Below, in pieces: positions 35,792 through 44,619 of a stretch of DNA of 64,000 nt (position 1 is the first letter of the stretch; each line of letters starts with the position of its first letter). Made by a program: the position numbers and the translations under genes. Source of the stretch: Micromonospora tulbaghiae (GTDB taxonomy: Bacteria > Actinomycetota > Actinomycetes > Mycobacteriales > Micromonosporaceae); contig NZ_FMCQ01000009.1 in the NCBI RefSeq assembly GCF_900091605.1, positions 124,001 through 188,000 of the forward strand, in the 5' to 3' direction. The notes under the pieces are model-generated. The model worked only from the letters and a program-made list of their open reading frames with translations. It had not been told where the DNA came from and ran no database searches.

Positions 35792-36418
35792 TTACTTGGA
35801 GTAGAGCTCGACGATCAGCTGCTCCTGGACCTGGGTGTCGATCACCTGGCGGGCCGGGAGCGAGTGCACGAGGATCTTCATCTGGCTCGGGATGGCCTCC
35901 AGCCACGCCGGAACCGACCGCGAACCGGCCTGAGCCTGCGCCACCAGGAACGGGGTGAGCTCCTTGCTCTTGCCCCGAACCTCGACGATGTCGTGCTCCT
36001 TGACGCGGTACGACGGGATGTCGACCTTCTTGCCGTTCACCGTGAAGTGGCCGTGCTTGACCAGCTGACGGGCCATGTCCCGGGAGCTGGCGTAGCCGGC
36101 CCGGTAGACCACGTTGTCCAGCCGCGACTCGAGGATCTGCAGCAGGACCTCGCCGGTCTTGGCCTCCTTGCTCACGGCCTCTTCGTAGTAGCCGCGGAAC
36201 TGCTTCTCCAGCACGCCGTAGACACGACGGGCCTTCTGCTTCTCACGGAGCTGGAGCAGGTACTCCGTCTCCTTCGTGCGGCCGCGGCCGTGCTGCCCGG
36301 GCGGGAACGGCCGGGACTCGAACGGGCACTTCGGACCATCGCACTTGCTGCCCTTGAGGAACAGCTTCATCTTCTCCCGCCGGCAACGGCGGCAGTCAGC
36401 ACCGGTGTAACGAGCCAT
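35792..36418 (-). CDS. rpsD: 30S ribosomal protein S4
   Basis: 208 aa. The N-terminal zinc-binding type is present (GADCRRCRREKMKLFLKGSKCDGPKCPFE, four cysteines), then the S4 RNA-binding domain LDNVVYRAGYASSRDMARQLVKHGHFTVNGKKVDIPSYRVKEHD. In many bacteria S4 represses its own alpha operon; no alpha-operon pseudoknot was identified here. Confidence 0.97.
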   Translation of the reverse strand: MARYTGADCRRCRREKMKLFLKGSKCDGPKCPFESRPFPPGQHGRGRTKETEYLLQLREKQKARRVYGVLEKQFRGYYEEAVSKEAKTGEVLLQILESRLDNVVYRAGYASSRDMARQLVKHGHFTVNGKKVDIPSYRVKEHDIVEVRGKSKELTPFLVAQAQAGSRSVPAWLEAIPSQMKILVHSLPARQVIDTQVQEQLIVELYSK

Positions 36419-36432
36419 CTCTCTCTAACCTC

Positions 36433-36840
36433 TCAGACCCGGCGACGCTTCGGCGGACGGCACCCGTTGTGCGGCTGCGGCGTGACGTCGGAGATCTGCC
36501 CGACCTCGAGGCCCACTGCCTGCAGCGAACGGATGGCGGTCTCCCGGCCGGAGCCGGGGCCCTTGACGAACACGTCGACCTTGCGCATGCCGTGCTCCAT
36601 CGCGCGGCGCGCGGCGGCCTCGGCGGCGAGCTGCGCGGCGAACGGGGTCGACTTGCGGGAGCCCTTGAAGCCAACCTGGCCGGAGGAGGCCCAGGAGATG
36701 ACCGCACCGGTCGGGTCCGTGATGGACACGATGGTGTTGTTGAAGGTGCTCTTGATGTGCGCCTGCCCGTGGGCGACGTTCTTGCGTTCCTTGCGCCGGA
36801 CCTTCTTGACGGCGGCTCCGGCACGAGCCTTCGGTGGCAT
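36433..36840 (-). CDS. rpsK: 30S ribosomal protein S11
   Basis: 135 aa, full length. Basic N-terminus (MPPKARAGAAVKKVRRKERKNV), then AHIKSTFNNTIVSITDPTGAVISWASSGQVGFKGSRKSTPFAAQ and C-terminal DVTPQPHNGCRPPKRRRV. Part of the platform of the small subunit. Located between rpsM and rpsD. Confidence 0.97.
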   Translation of the reverse strand: MPPKARAGAAVKKVRRKERKNVAHGQAHIKSTFNNTIVSITDPTGAVISWASSGQVGFKGSRKSTPFAAQLAAEAAARRAMEHGMRKVDVFVKGPGSGRETAIRSLQAVGLEVGQISDVTPQPHNGCRPPKRRRV

Positions 36841-36858
36841 AAGTCTGTGCGCTCCTAG

Positions 36859-37239
36859 TTACTTCTTGCCGGGCTTCTTCTTGCCGGCCACGGTCCGCTT
36901 CGGGCCCTTCCGGGTCCGCGCGTTGGTCTTGGTGCGCTGACCACGCACGGGCAGACCGCGGCGGTGCCGGATACCGGCGTAGCAGCCGATCTCGACCTTG
37001 CGGCGGATGTCAGCGGCGACCTCGCGGCGCAGGTCGCCTTCAACCTTGTAGTTGCCCTCGATGTGGTTCCGGAGCTCGACGAGCTCCTCGTCCGTGAGGT
37101 CCCGAACGCGCTTGTCCGGCGAGATGCCGGTCGCGGCGAGCGTCTCCAGGGCGCGGGTACGACCGACCCCGAAGATGTAGGTGAGCGCGATCTCCATCCG
37201 CTTCTCGCGGGGGAGATCCACGCCGACTAGACGTGCCAT
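36859..37239 (-). CDS. rpsM: 30S ribosomal protein S13
   Basis: 126 aa. MARLVGVDLPREKRMEIALTYIFGVGRTRA and RGLPVRGQRTKTNARTRKGPKRTV are diagnostic. Contacts the head of the small subunit and tRNA. ATG 37239 is the first codon of the conserved sequence; the longer open frame upstream is not conserved. Confidence 0.97.
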   Translation of the reverse strand: MARLVGVDLPREKRMEIALTYIFGVGRTRALETLAATGISPDKRVRDLTDEELVELRNHIEGNYKVEGDLRREVAADIRRKVEIGCYAGIRHRRGLPVRGQRTKTNARTRKGPKRTVAGKKKPGKK

Positions 37240-37450
37240 GTGCGGGCGTACTCCTCGTGATGTTGTGGCGGAGGTGTGGACCCGTCCCATCCCGCTACCG
37301 GCCGTCCCTGTCCTTCCGGCGTCAAGAACGCCGGCGACCGGGATCGGTCGCTGCCCGAGCGGGCCCCGGCCTCCGACCGGGGGTCAACCACGAGGGGGTA
37401 CGCGCTGCGCACCCGACCGCGGCTGGGACGAGCTGGTGATGTGTGGGGCG

Positions 37451-37564
37451 TCAGCCCTGGCGCTGCTTGTGGCGCGGGTCGGTGCAGATGACCATGACCC
37501 GGCCGTGCCGGCGGATCACCCGGCACTTGTTGCAGATCCTCTTGACGCTCGGCTTGACCTTCAC
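37451..37564 (-). CDS. rpmJ: 50S ribosomal protein L36
   Basis: 37 aa, zinc-ribbon (C+) type with Cys11, Cys14, Cys27 and His32. The sequence reads MKVKPSVKRICNKC, then RVIRRHGRVMVIC and ending HKQRQG. The start is GTG 37564 with AAGG 5 nt upstream. Lies between infA and rpsM as usual. The 211-nt gap to rpsM contains a short hairpin (37316-37334). Confidence 0.95.
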   Translation of the reverse strand: MKVKPSVKRICNKCRVIRRHGRVMVICTDPRHKQRQG

Positions 37565-37654
37565 GGTTGCCTTACTTCCCATCTGGCCCGGAGCCGCGGC
37601 GGTGCGCGATCCGGACGTCGAAGACGGACACGGGTCTCCCGGCCGCCGTCAGGC

Positions 37655-37876
37655 TTACTTGTAGCGGTAGACGATGCGCCCGCGGGTCAGGTCGTACGGC
37701 GAGAGCTCGACGACGACCCGGTCCTCCGGCAGGATGCGGATGTAGTGCTGCCGCATCTTGCCGCTGATGTGAGCGAGCACCTTGTGGCCGTTCGCGAGCT
37801 CCACCCGGAACATGGCGTTCGGCAGGGGCTCGATGACCCGACCCTCGATCTCGATTGCTCCGTCTTTTTTCGGCAT
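37655..37876 (-). CDS. infA: translation initiation factor IF-1
   Basis: 73 aa, S1/OB fold: MPKKDGAIEIEGRVIEPLPNAMFRVELANGHKVLAHISGKMRQHYIRILPEDRVVVELSPYDLTRGRIVYRYK is read in full and matches IF-1 throughout. It blocks the A site during initiation. It heads the alpha-operon part, after a 232-nt spacer with a likely promoter. Confidence 0.97.
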   Translation of the reverse strand: MPKKDGAIEIEGRVIEPLPNAMFRVELANGHKVLAHISGKMRQHYIRILPEDRVVVELSPYDLTRGRIVYRYK

Positions 37877-38032
37877 GTCCTCCGCTGTCCTGACGTCGGT
37901 TGCTCCGGACGGCCCACAACGTCTTACACGGGTGAACTGACCAAGATCAGGAAACCCGCGCCAGCCGCGGCTCCGACTCCCACCGAAGCGCAGGGTGGGC
38001 ATGGCGGAGTGGACGCTGTGCGCCGATCTAAA

Positions 38033-38062
38033 AGTGTACGCCGACCCGCACGCGCTCGCCAA
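38033..38062 (-). promoter_or_regulatory. possible promoter upstream of infA
   Basis: On the minus strand, TTGGCG (38057-38062), an 18-nt spacer and TACACT (38033-38038) resemble a housekeeping promoter. It lies 157 nt before the infA ATG, in the gap after the DUF1707 gene. This would give the infA-rpmJ-rpsM-rpsK-rpsD-rpoA-rplQ group its own transcript. Confidence 0.4.
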
Positions 38063-38108
38063 ACCGACCGGCGTGACAGTCACCCGGAGGGCTCGGATAT
38101 GACGCAGG

Positions 38109-38666
38109 TCACGTCTCCGGCAGCTCCCGCTTCGCCCGCCGACGGGCCTCCCGCTCGACCTGCTTGCGCCGCCGGCGCTCGGCGTCCTTCTCCGGCGCCC
38201 CGTGGGCCAGCCCTTGGATCGTCTGGTAGAGCACCACGGCGCCCCACGGGCCGAGCACCCACATCGGCCAGTAGTCGTCGAACTCGAACTCACCCTCACC
38301 GAGCTGGGAGACGAACCAGATCGCGCTGAGGATCAGGGCCACCTTCAGCCAGGGGCCCCAGACCCCCAGCAGCCAGGCGCCGCGCGCCCCGCTCACGGCC
38401 GCCGAACCCGGTACGGCCACCCCGCTCTCGCCGGCCGCACGGGGCGCCGGCAGGGGACGACCGGCCGGTCCGGCGCCGGGCAGGTCGGTCAGCAGCTCGT
38501 CCAGCTCGCCGTAGGTCTTCGACCCGTACGCCCGGCGCAGCCGGTCGTCGTACTCGTGCAGGTCGAGCCGGCCCTCGTTCAACGCCGCCCGGAGTCGCTC
38601 GGCGGTGGTCTCCCGGTCCGCGTCGGCCGCCCGCATGCGGTTGCGCTCCTCCATGGGAGCAAGCAT
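38109..38666 (-). CDS. DUF1707 domain membrane protein
   Basis: 185 aa. The N-terminal DUF1707 (SHOCT-like) motif is RAADADRETTAERLRAALNEGRLDLHEYDDRLRRAYGSKTYGELDELLTDLP. Two hydrophobic helices follow (LLGVWGPWLKVALILSAIWFV and MWVLGPWGAVVLYQTI) and a strongly basic C-terminus. Function unknown. It interrupts the common map-infA order. ATG 38666 or ATG 38654 may be the start; neither has a strong ribosome binding site. Confidence 0.82.
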   Translation of the reverse strand: MLAPMEERNRMRAADADRETTAERLRAALNEGRLDLHEYDDRLRRAYGSKTYGELDELLTDLPGAGPAGRPLPAPRAAGESGVAVPGSAAVSGARGAWLLGVWGPWLKVALILSAIWFVSQLGEGEFEFDDYWPMWVLGPWGAVVLYQTIQGLAHGAPEKDAERRRRKQVEREARRRAKRELPET

Positions 38667-38728
38667 GTCACCCGATCGCCAGCGCGGCACGGCGTGCGCC
38701 GGTCATCCGGCGCGGCCGGGGCCTTCGA

Positions 38729-39580
38729 TCAGGCCGGGGAGTCGACAGACGTCTGCCGCGCGGTCACCAGGTCGCCCAGGCGGGCCCGCCCGCCGTCCTC
38801 GGCGGTCAGCACCCACACGCCGTCGTCAAGCAGCGCCATCGAGTGCTCGACGTGCACCGCCATCGACCCGTCCCGGGTCACCACGGTCCAGCCGTCGGCC
38901 AGCTCGACAGTACGCGGCGAGCCCATCGTGATCATCGGCTCGATCGCGAGCGCCAGACCCGGCACCAGGCGCGGCCCCTTACCGGGACGCCCGTGGTTGA
39001 GCACGTGCGGGTCCTGGTGCATCTCCGTGCCGATCCCGTGGCCGCCGTAGCCGTCGACGATGCCGTACCGGCCGCCCCGGCGGACCGCGTTCTCGACCGC
39101 GTGGGAGATGTCGGTGAGCCGGCCCTTGCCGGAGGCCGCCCCGCGCGCCGCGGCGGCGATCCCGGCCCACATGGCGTCCTCGGCCACCGCCGTCATCTTC
39201 AGCAGGGCCGGGTCGACCTCGCCGACCGGCACCGTGACCGCCGCGTCGCCGTGCCAACCGTCCAGCACCGCGCCGCAGTCGATCGAGATCAGGTCACCCT
39301 CGCGCAGCACCTGCTCGGGTGACGGGATGGCGTGCACCACCTGCTGGTTGACCGACGAGCAGATCGACGCCGGGAAGCCGTGGTAGCCCTTGAACGACGG
39401 CACGGCGCCCGCCTCGCGGATGGTCGACTCGGCGATCGCGTCCAGGTCGGCCGTCGACACGCCCGGCGCCACCGCCTCCCGCATCCGGCGCAGGGCACGG
39501 GCGACGACCAGACCGGCGGCCCGCATCAGCTCGATCTGCTCGGGGGTCTTCAGCTGGATGTCCAGCTGGGGACGACGCAT
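38729..39580 (-). CDS. map: methionine aminopeptidase, type I
   Basis: 283 aa. Removes the N-terminal methionine of new proteins. Metal ligands lie in SIDCGAVLDGWHGDAAVT, GHGIGTEMHQDPHVLNHG and LALAIEPMIT, with the final Glu in the VEHS region. About 30 residues longer at the N-terminus than E. coli Map. ATG 39580 is the start of the conserved MRRPQLDIQLKTPEQIELMR. Confidence 0.95.
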   Translation of the reverse strand: MRRPQLDIQLKTPEQIELMRAAGLVVARALRRMREAVAPGVSTADLDAIAESTIREAGAVPSFKGYHGFPASICSSVNQQVVHAIPSPEQVLREGDLISIDCGAVLDGWHGDAAVTVPVGEVDPALLKMTAVAEDAMWAGIAAAARGAASGKGRLTDISHAVENAVRRGGRYGIVDGYGGHGIGTEMHQDPHVLNHGRPGKGPRLVPGLALAIEPMITMGSPRTVELADGWTVVTRDGSMAVHVEHSMALLDDGVWVLTAEDGGRARLGDLVTARQTSVDSPA

Positions 39581-39614
39581 GGTGGTGTTTACCTTTCTTC
39601 GCGCGTACGCGGAG

Positions 39615-39643
39615 CAGCGGGGCACGTCGCACGTACCCCGCTG
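39615..39643 (-). other. stem-loop in adk-map spacer
   Basis: A 13-bp stem (39615-39627 with 39631-39643, one wobble) with a 3-nt loop CGC. It lies inside the spc operon between adk and map. Confidence 0.55.
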
Positions 39644-39676
39644 TTCGCACTCTATCCGCCGGGTGGCGGAGGGACC

Positions 39677-40330
39677 TCAGCCGCCGTACGAGCGCAGCGC
39701 GTCGATGGCGCGGACGGTGACGTCCTCCACCGGGCCGGTCGCGTCGATGCCGACGAGCTTGCCCTGGGCGCCGTAGTAGTCCACGAGCGGCGCGGTCTTC
39801 TCGGCGTACTCCCGCAGCCGGGCGGCGATGGTCTCCGGCTTGTCGTCGTCACGCTGGAACAGCTCGGCGCCGCAGCGGTCGCAGACGCCCTCCCGGCTCG
39901 GCGAGTCGAACTCGACGTGCCAGATCTTGCCGCAGCCGCGGCAGGTGCGCCGGCCGGACAGCCGCCGGATCACCTCGTCGTCGTCGACGACCAGCTCCAG
40001 CACCAGGTCCAGCGCGGTGCCGAGGTCGGCGAGGAGCTTGTCCAGCGCGGCGGCCTGCGGAGTGGTCCGCGGGAAGCCGTCGAGCAGGAAGCCCTCGCTC
40101 GCGTCCGGCTCGGCGAGCCGGTCCCGCACCATGTTGATGGTGACCTCGTCCGGGACCAGCTTGCCGGCGTCCATGTACCGCTTGGCCTCGACGCCCAGCG
40201 GCGTCCCCTGGGAGACGTTCGCCCGGAAGATGTCACCGGTCGAGATCTTCGGCACCGAGAGGTGCGCGGCGACGAACTCCGCCTGTGTGCCCTTGCCCGC
40301 GCCCGGCGGGCCAACCAGAACGAGTCGCAT
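39677..40330 (-). CDS. adk: adenylate kinase
   Basis: 217 aa. P-loop GPPGAGKGTQ at 7-16, AMP-binding GFPRTTPQA, and a long zinc-type LID with four cysteines (CRGCGKIWHVEFDSPSREGVCDRC). Catalyses AMP + ATP to 2 ADP. The ATG abuts the secY stop with no gap, indicating tight coupling. Confidence 0.97.
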   Translation of the reverse strand: MRLVLVGPPGAGKGTQAEFVAAHLSVPKISTGDIFRANVSQGTPLGVEAKRYMDAGKLVPDEVTINMVRDRLAEPDASEGFLLDGFPRTTPQAAALDKLLADLGTALDLVLELVVDDDEVIRRLSGRRTCRGCGKIWHVEFDSPSREGVCDRCGAELFQRDDDKPETIAARLREYAEKTAPLVDYYGAQGKLVGIDATGPVEDVTVRAIDALRSYGG

Positions 40331-41659
40331 CTACCGCAGGAACCCTTCGTAGTTCCGCTGCATGAGTTGGCTCTCGATCTGCTTCACGGTCTCCAGACCG
40401 ACGCCGACCATGATGAGCACAGCGGTGCCGCCGAACGGAAAGTTCTGGAACTGCTGGTTGTCGAGCCAGATGAAGAAGAAGTTCGGCAGGATCGCGACGA
40501 TGCCCAGGTAGAGCGCGCCCGGCAGGGTGATCCGGCTGAGGATGAAGTCGAGGTACTCGGCGGTCGGCTTGCCGGGGCGGATGCCCGGCACGAAGCCGCC
40601 GTACTTCTTCATGTTGTCCGCGACCTCGGTCGGGTTGAACGTGATCGACACGTAGAAGTACGTGAAGAAGATGATCAGCAGGAAGTAGATCGCGATGTGC
40701 TCCGGCGCGCTCGCCTTCACGATGTGGTTCTGGATCCACGCCTGGGCCTTGCCCGGGTCGTTCTGATCGAAGAACTGGAGCGCGAGCTGCGGCAGGTAGA
40801 GCAGCGACGAGGCGAAGATGACCGGGATGACGCCCGCCTGGTTCACCTTCAGCGGGATGTAGGTCGACGTGCCGCCGTACATCCGCCGGCCGATCATGCG
40901 CTTGGCGTACTGCACCGGGATGCGGCGCTGCGCCTGCTCGATGAACGTGACCGCGGTGATGACCACCAGCACCAGGGCGATGACGAGGAGGAACATCCCC
41001 CAGCCCTTGGTGGTCTTGATCTTCCAGCCCTCGCTGGGAAGGCGGGCCGCGATCGAGGTGAAGATCAGCACCGACATGCCGTTGCCGACGCCCCGGTCGG
41101 TGATCAGCTCACCGAGCCACATCACCACGCCGGTGCCGGCGGTCATGGTCATGACCAGGATGCCCAGGGTCAGCCAGTTCGGGATGCCGGTGCCCTCGGG
41201 CACGATCGGGAACTGGTCGCACTGGTTGTTGAACAGCTGCCCGGAGCGGGCCAGCGCCACGAACGCCGAGGCCTGCAGAACGCCCAGGCCCAGCGTCAGG
41301 TAGCGGGTGTACTGCGTGATCTTGGCCTGCCCGGCCTGGCCCTCCTTGCGGAGCTGCTCCAGGCGCGGGATCACCACCGTCAGCAGCTGAAGGATGATCG
41401 ACGCGGTGATGTAGGGCATGATGCCCAGCGCGAAGACCGAGAGCTGGAGCAGCGCCCCACCGGAGAAGAGATCCAGCAGGTTGAGCACACCCGTGCTGCC
41501 ACCCTGGATCGTGTCGAGGCACTTCTGCACGTTGCCGTACGAGACGCCCGGGCTGGGCAGCGTGGCGCCCAGCCGGTAGACCGCGATGATGCCTACTGTG
41601 AACAGCAGCTTCTTGCGCAGGTCAGGCGTACGGAACGCACTGAGAAAGGCGGACAGCAA
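40331..41659 (-). CDS. secY: protein translocase subunit SecY
   Basis: 442 aa with ten predicted membrane helices; the channel-forming subunit of SecYEG. Conserved parts include FRTPDLRKKLLFTVGIIAVYRLGATLPSPGV, the loop IPLKVNQAGVIPVIFASSLLYLP and GFVPGIRPGKPTAEYLDFI. The start is TTG at 41659, supported by AGGAGG 6 nt upstream; no ATG/GTG is better placed. Confidence 0.96.
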   Translation of the reverse strand: MLSAFLSAFRTPDLRKKLLFTVGIIAVYRLGATLPSPGVSYGNVQKCLDTIQGGSTGVLNLLDLFSGGALLQLSVFALGIMPYITASIILQLLTVVIPRLEQLRKEGQAGQAKITQYTRYLTLGLGVLQASAFVALARSGQLFNNQCDQFPIVPEGTGIPNWLTLGILVMTMTAGTGVVMWLGELITDRGVGNGMSVLIFTSIAARLPSEGWKIKTTKGWGMFLLVIALVLVVITAVTFIEQAQRRIPVQYAKRMIGRRMYGGTSTYIPLKVNQAGVIPVIFASSLLYLPQLALQFFDQNDPGKAQAWIQNHIVKASAPEHIAIYFLLIIFFTYFYVSITFNPTEVADNMKKYGGFVPGIRPGKPTAEYLDFILSRITLPGALYLGIVAILPNFFFIWLDNQQFQNFPFGGTAVLIMVGVGLETVKQIESQLMQRNYEGFLR

Positions 41660-41845
41660 CTTCTTCCTCCTGCGCGACGCGGGCCGCCGGTGACGAATCC
41701 CTGGCGGGGCGGGGTGGTGCCGGACGGAGTGCCCGGAATCCATGGCTGGGAACGGACTCTAACAGCCCGGTCCCCGTCCGGGCAGATGTGCCCGGCTACA
41801 TAAACCGAATCCGATGTTACCCGGCGCACACGTGGCCGGTAGACC

Positions 41846-41885
41846 ATGGCGCCCGCCCAGTTGCGAACAACTGAGCGGGCGCCAT
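41846..41885 (-). other. stem-loop in rplO-secY spacer
   Basis: A 17-bp stem (41846-41862 with 41869-41885, one wobble) and 6-nt loop. It begins 11 nt after the rplO stop on the minus strand. The 236-nt spacer also has a TATGTA -10-like element further towards secY, so termination followed by a new secY promoter is possible. Confidence 0.6.
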
Positions 41886-41895
41886 GAACATCGCC

Positions 41896-42339
41896 TTACA
41901 GCTCCGTGACCGAGCCACCGGCGGCGGTGATCTTCTCCTTGGCCGACGCGCTGAACGCGTGCGCCGAGACCTGGAGAGACACGCCACCGAGGTCGCCGGT
42001 GCCGAGCACCTTGACCGGGTGACCCTTGCGGACCGCGCCGGCCTCGACCAGCTCGACCGGGCCGATCTGGCCGCCGTTCGGGAACAGCTCGGCCAGCCGG
42101 TCCAGGTTGACCACCTGGAACACGACCTTGAACTTGTTCTTGAAGCCCTTCATCTTCGGCAGGCGCATGTGGATGGGCATCTGCCCACCCTCGAACGCCG
42201 GCGAGATGTTCTTCCGGGCCTTCGAACCCTTGGTACCGCGACCGGCGGTCTTGCCCTTCGAGCCCTCACCGCGACCCACCCGGGTCTTGTCGGTCTTGGC
42301 ACCCGGCGCCGGACGCAGGTGGTGCACCTTGATCGTCAT
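41896..42339 (-). CDS. rplO: 50S ribosomal protein L15
   Basis: 147 aa. MTIKVHHLRPAPGAKTDKTRVGRGEGSKGKTAGRGTKG followed by GGQMPIHMRLPKMKGFKN is diagnostic of L15. Its ATG shares one base with the rpmD stop. Confidence 0.97.
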   Translation of the reverse strand: MTIKVHHLRPAPGAKTDKTRVGRGEGSKGKTAGRGTKGSKARKNISPAFEGGQMPIHMRLPKMKGFKNKFKVVFQVVNLDRLAELFPNGGQIGPVELVEAGAVRKGHPVKVLGTGDLGGVSLQVSAHAFSASAKEKITAAGGSVTEL

Positions 42340-42521
42340 TACTCGACCTCCTCGACCTTCACGAGGTGGCTGACCGTGAAGATCATGCCGCGAATCTCCG
42401 GCCGGTCCTCCTTGACCACCACGTCGTTGATCCGCTTGAGACCGAGCGAACGCAGCGAGTCACGCTGGTTCTTCTTGGTCCCGATCTCGGACCGGAGCTG
42501 GGTGACCTTCAGGCGTGCCAT
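42339..42521 (-). CDS. rpmD: 50S ribosomal protein L30
   Basis: 60 aa: MARLKVTQLRSEIGTKKNQRDSLRSLGLKRINDVVV is typical of the short bacterial L30. It overlaps rplO by one base and begins where rpsE ends. Confidence 0.97.
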   Translation of the reverse strand: MARLKVTQLRSEIGTKKNQRDSLRSLGLKRINDVVVKEDRPEIRGMIFTVSHLVKVEEVE

Positions 42522-43135
42522 CAGGAAGCCACCCCCGCCCGCGACGCCAGCATGGCGGCCGGCGCGACGTCCTCGACCGGCAGACCACGACGGGCCGCGA
42601 CCTGCTCCGGGGACTCGAGCCCCTTCAGGGCCGCCACCGTGGCGTGCACGATGTTGATCGGGTTGGACGAGCCGAGGCTCTTGGAGAGCACGTCGTGGAT
42701 GCCCGCGCACTCCAGCACGGCACGCACCGGACCACCGGCGATGACACCCGTACCGGCGGAGGCCGGCTTGAGCAGCACCACACCGGCCGCGTCCTCGCCC
42801 TGCACCGGGTGCGGGATCGAGGCACCGATGCGCGGCACCTTGAAGAAGTGCTTCTTGGCCTCCTCGACACCCTTGGCGATCGCCGCGGGCACCTCCTTGG
42901 CCTTTCCGTAGCCCACACCGACGGTGCCGTCGCCGTCGCCCACGATCACCAGGGCGGTGAAGCTGAAGCGACGACCACCCTTCACGACCTTGGCGACGCG
43001 GTTGATCGCGACGACCCGCTCGAGGTGCGGGGTCTTCTCGACGGGCGCGTTTCCGCGGCCGCCCTCACGGCGGTTGTCGCGGCGACCACCCTCGTTGCCA
43101 CCGGACCCGCCGCCACGGCGCTGTTGACCTGGCAT
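42521..43135 (-). CDS. rpsE: 30S ribosomal protein S5
   Basis: 204 aa. A Gly/Arg-rich N-terminal extension of about 35 residues (MPGQQRRGGGSGGNEGGRRDNRR) precedes the double-stranded RNA-binding core EKTPHLERVVAINRVAKVVKGGRRFSFTALVIVGDGDGTVGVGYGKAKEVP. Located between rplR and rpmD. Confidence 0.97.
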   Translation of the reverse strand: MPGQQRRGGGSGGNEGGRRDNRREGGRGNAPVEKTPHLERVVAINRVAKVVKGGRRFSFTALVIVGDGDGTVGVGYGKAKEVPAAIAKGVEEAKKHFFKVPRIGASIPHPVQGEDAAGVVLLKPASAGTGVIAGGPVRAVLECAGIHDVLSKSLGSSNPINIVHATVAALKGLESPEQVAARRGLPVEDVAPAAMLASRAGVAS

Positions 43136-43168
43136 CAGCAGCCTTCCTTCTCTCTCGTGACGGGGTTT

Positions 43169-43558
43169 CTAGAACTCGAGCCCGGCTTCGCGGGCGGCGT
43201 CGGCAAGCGCGGCGACACGCCCCGCGTACCGGTTGCCACCGCGGTCGAAGACGACCTTCGAGACGCCGGCGGCCTTGGCACGCTCGGCGAGCAGGGCGCC
43301 GACCTTGCCGGCCAGGGCGCGCTTGTCGCCCTCGGCGCCGCGCAGCGAGGCGTCCATGGTCGAGGCCGACGCCAGGGTGTGACCCTTGGTGTCGTCGACG
43401 ATCTGGGCCACCACGTGCCGCAGGGAGCGGGTGACGACCAGGCGGGGACGCTCGGCGGTGCCGCTGATGTTCTTGCGGACCCGGAAGTGCCGACGCGCAC
43501 GCCCGACGGCACGCTTGGCGGCGACGCCGCGGCGGCGCTTGAGCAGCGTGGCGCTCAC
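43169..43558 (-). CDS. rplR: 50S ribosomal protein L18
   Basis: 129 aa. Binds 5S rRNA. RHFRVRKNISGTAERPRLVVTRSLRHVVAQIVDD and the C-terminal FDRGGNRYAGRVAALADAAREAGLEF are characteristic. The start is GTG 43558, overlapping the rplF stop by 4 nt. Confidence 0.97.
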   Translation of the reverse strand: MSATLLKRRRGVAAKRAVGRARRHFRVRKNISGTAERPRLVVTRSLRHVVAQIVDDTKGHTLASASTMDASLRGAEGDKRALAGKVGALLAERAKAAGVSKVVFDRGGNRYAGRVAALADAAREAGLEF

Positions 43559-44097
43559 TTCTTACCTGCCTTTCCAGCCTTGCGGCGGATGACCTCGCCC
43601 TGGTACTTCACGCCCTTGCCCTTGTAGGGCTCCGGCGGGCGGATCTTCCGGATGTTGGCGGCGATCTCACCGACCTGCTGCTTGTCGATGCCGGCCACGT
43701 GGAACAGCGTCGGCTTCTCGACCGTGAAGGTGATGCCCTCCGGCGCCTGCACCAGGACCGGGTGCGAGAACCCGAGCGCGAACTCCAGGTCCTTGCCCTT
43801 GGCGGTCACGCGGTAACCGGTGCCGGCGATCTCCAGGCTCTTGCGGTAGCCCTCGGTCACGCCGACGATCATGTTGGCCACGAGCGTACGGCTCAGGCCG
43901 TGCAGCTCCTTGGCCTTGCGCTCGTCGTTGGGCCGGTTGACGTGCAGCTCGCCGCCCTCGCCCCGCTCCGCCGTGATCGGCTCGGCCAGCACGTGGCTCA
44001 GCTCGCCCTTGGGGCCCTTGACCTTGACGGTCTGGCCGTCGATCGTGATGTCGACGCCGGAAGGTACCGGGATCGACTTACGTCCAATACGCGACAT
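43555..44097 (-). CDS. rplF: 50S ribosomal protein L6
   Basis: 180 aa. MSRIGRKSIPVPSGVDITIDGQTVKVKGPKGEL and the C-terminal IRKIRPPEPYKGKGVKYQGEVIRRKAGK are diagnostic. ATG 44097 starts the conserved sequence. Confidence 0.97.
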   Translation of the reverse strand: MSRIGRKSIPVPSGVDITIDGQTVKVKGPKGELSHVLAEPITAERGEGGELHVNRPNDERKAKELHGLSRTLVANMIVGVTEGYRKSLEIAGTGYRVTAKGKDLEFALGFSHPVLVQAPEGITFTVEKPTLFHVAGIDKQQVGEIAANIRKIRPPEPYKGKGVKYQGEVIRRKAGKAGKK

Positions 44098-44113
44098 TTC
44101 TACCTGTCTCCCG

Positions 44114-44521
44114 TTACCAGACGAAGGCGAGGACTTCCCCGCCAACGCTCCGCTTGCGGGCCTGCCGGTCGGTGAGCAGCCCCTGGGACGTCGAAATGAT
44201 CGCCACGCCCAGCCCGCCGAGCACCCGGGGGAGCCCGTCCGACTTGGCGTACACCCGGAGACCGGGCTTGGACACGCGCTTGATGCCGGCCAGGCTCCGC
44301 TCGCGGTTCTGGCCGTACTTCAGCTCGACGACCAGTCGCTTGCCGACGGCGCCCTCTTCGGGCTCCTCGACCGCCCAGGTGGCGATGTAGCCCTCGGCCT
44401 TGAGGACCTCGGCGATGTTCGCCTTGATCTTCGAGTAGGGCATCGTCACCCGGTCGTGGTACGCCTGGTTGGCGTTACGCAGACGCGTGAGCATGTCTGC
44501 GATCGGGTCGGTCATCGTCAT
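44114..44521 (-). CDS. rpsH: 30S ribosomal protein S8
   Basis: 135 aa. TDPIADMLTRLRNANQAYHDRVTMPYSKIKANIAEVLKAEGYI and the C-terminal GISTSQGLLTDRQARK-like segment identify S8. A second Met at codon 3 (44515) could be the real start. Confidence 0.96.
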   Translation of the reverse strand: MTMTDPIADMLTRLRNANQAYHDRVTMPYSKIKANIAEVLKAEGYIATWAVEEPEEGAVGKRLVVELKYGQNRERSLAGIKRVSKPGLRVYAKSDGLPRVLGGLGVAIISTSQGLLTDRQARKRSVGGEVLAFVW

Positions 44522-44540
44522 GAAAACTCGTCAACCTTTC

Positions 44541-44580
44541 TCGCCGGGGTTCCCCGGGCCAGGCCCGGGGCCTACGGCGA
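44541..44580 (-). other. stem-loop in rpsN-rpsH spacer
   Basis: The inner stem CCCCGGGCC (44552-44560) pairs with 44562-44570 around one base. An outer stem TCGCCG (44541-44546) pairs with 44575-44580. It lies between rpsN and rpsH inside the spc operon. Confidence 0.55.
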
Positions 44581-44619
44581 AGAGACAGTTCAGCTGACGC
44601 GCCGGAGCGCGCCGGGCTA

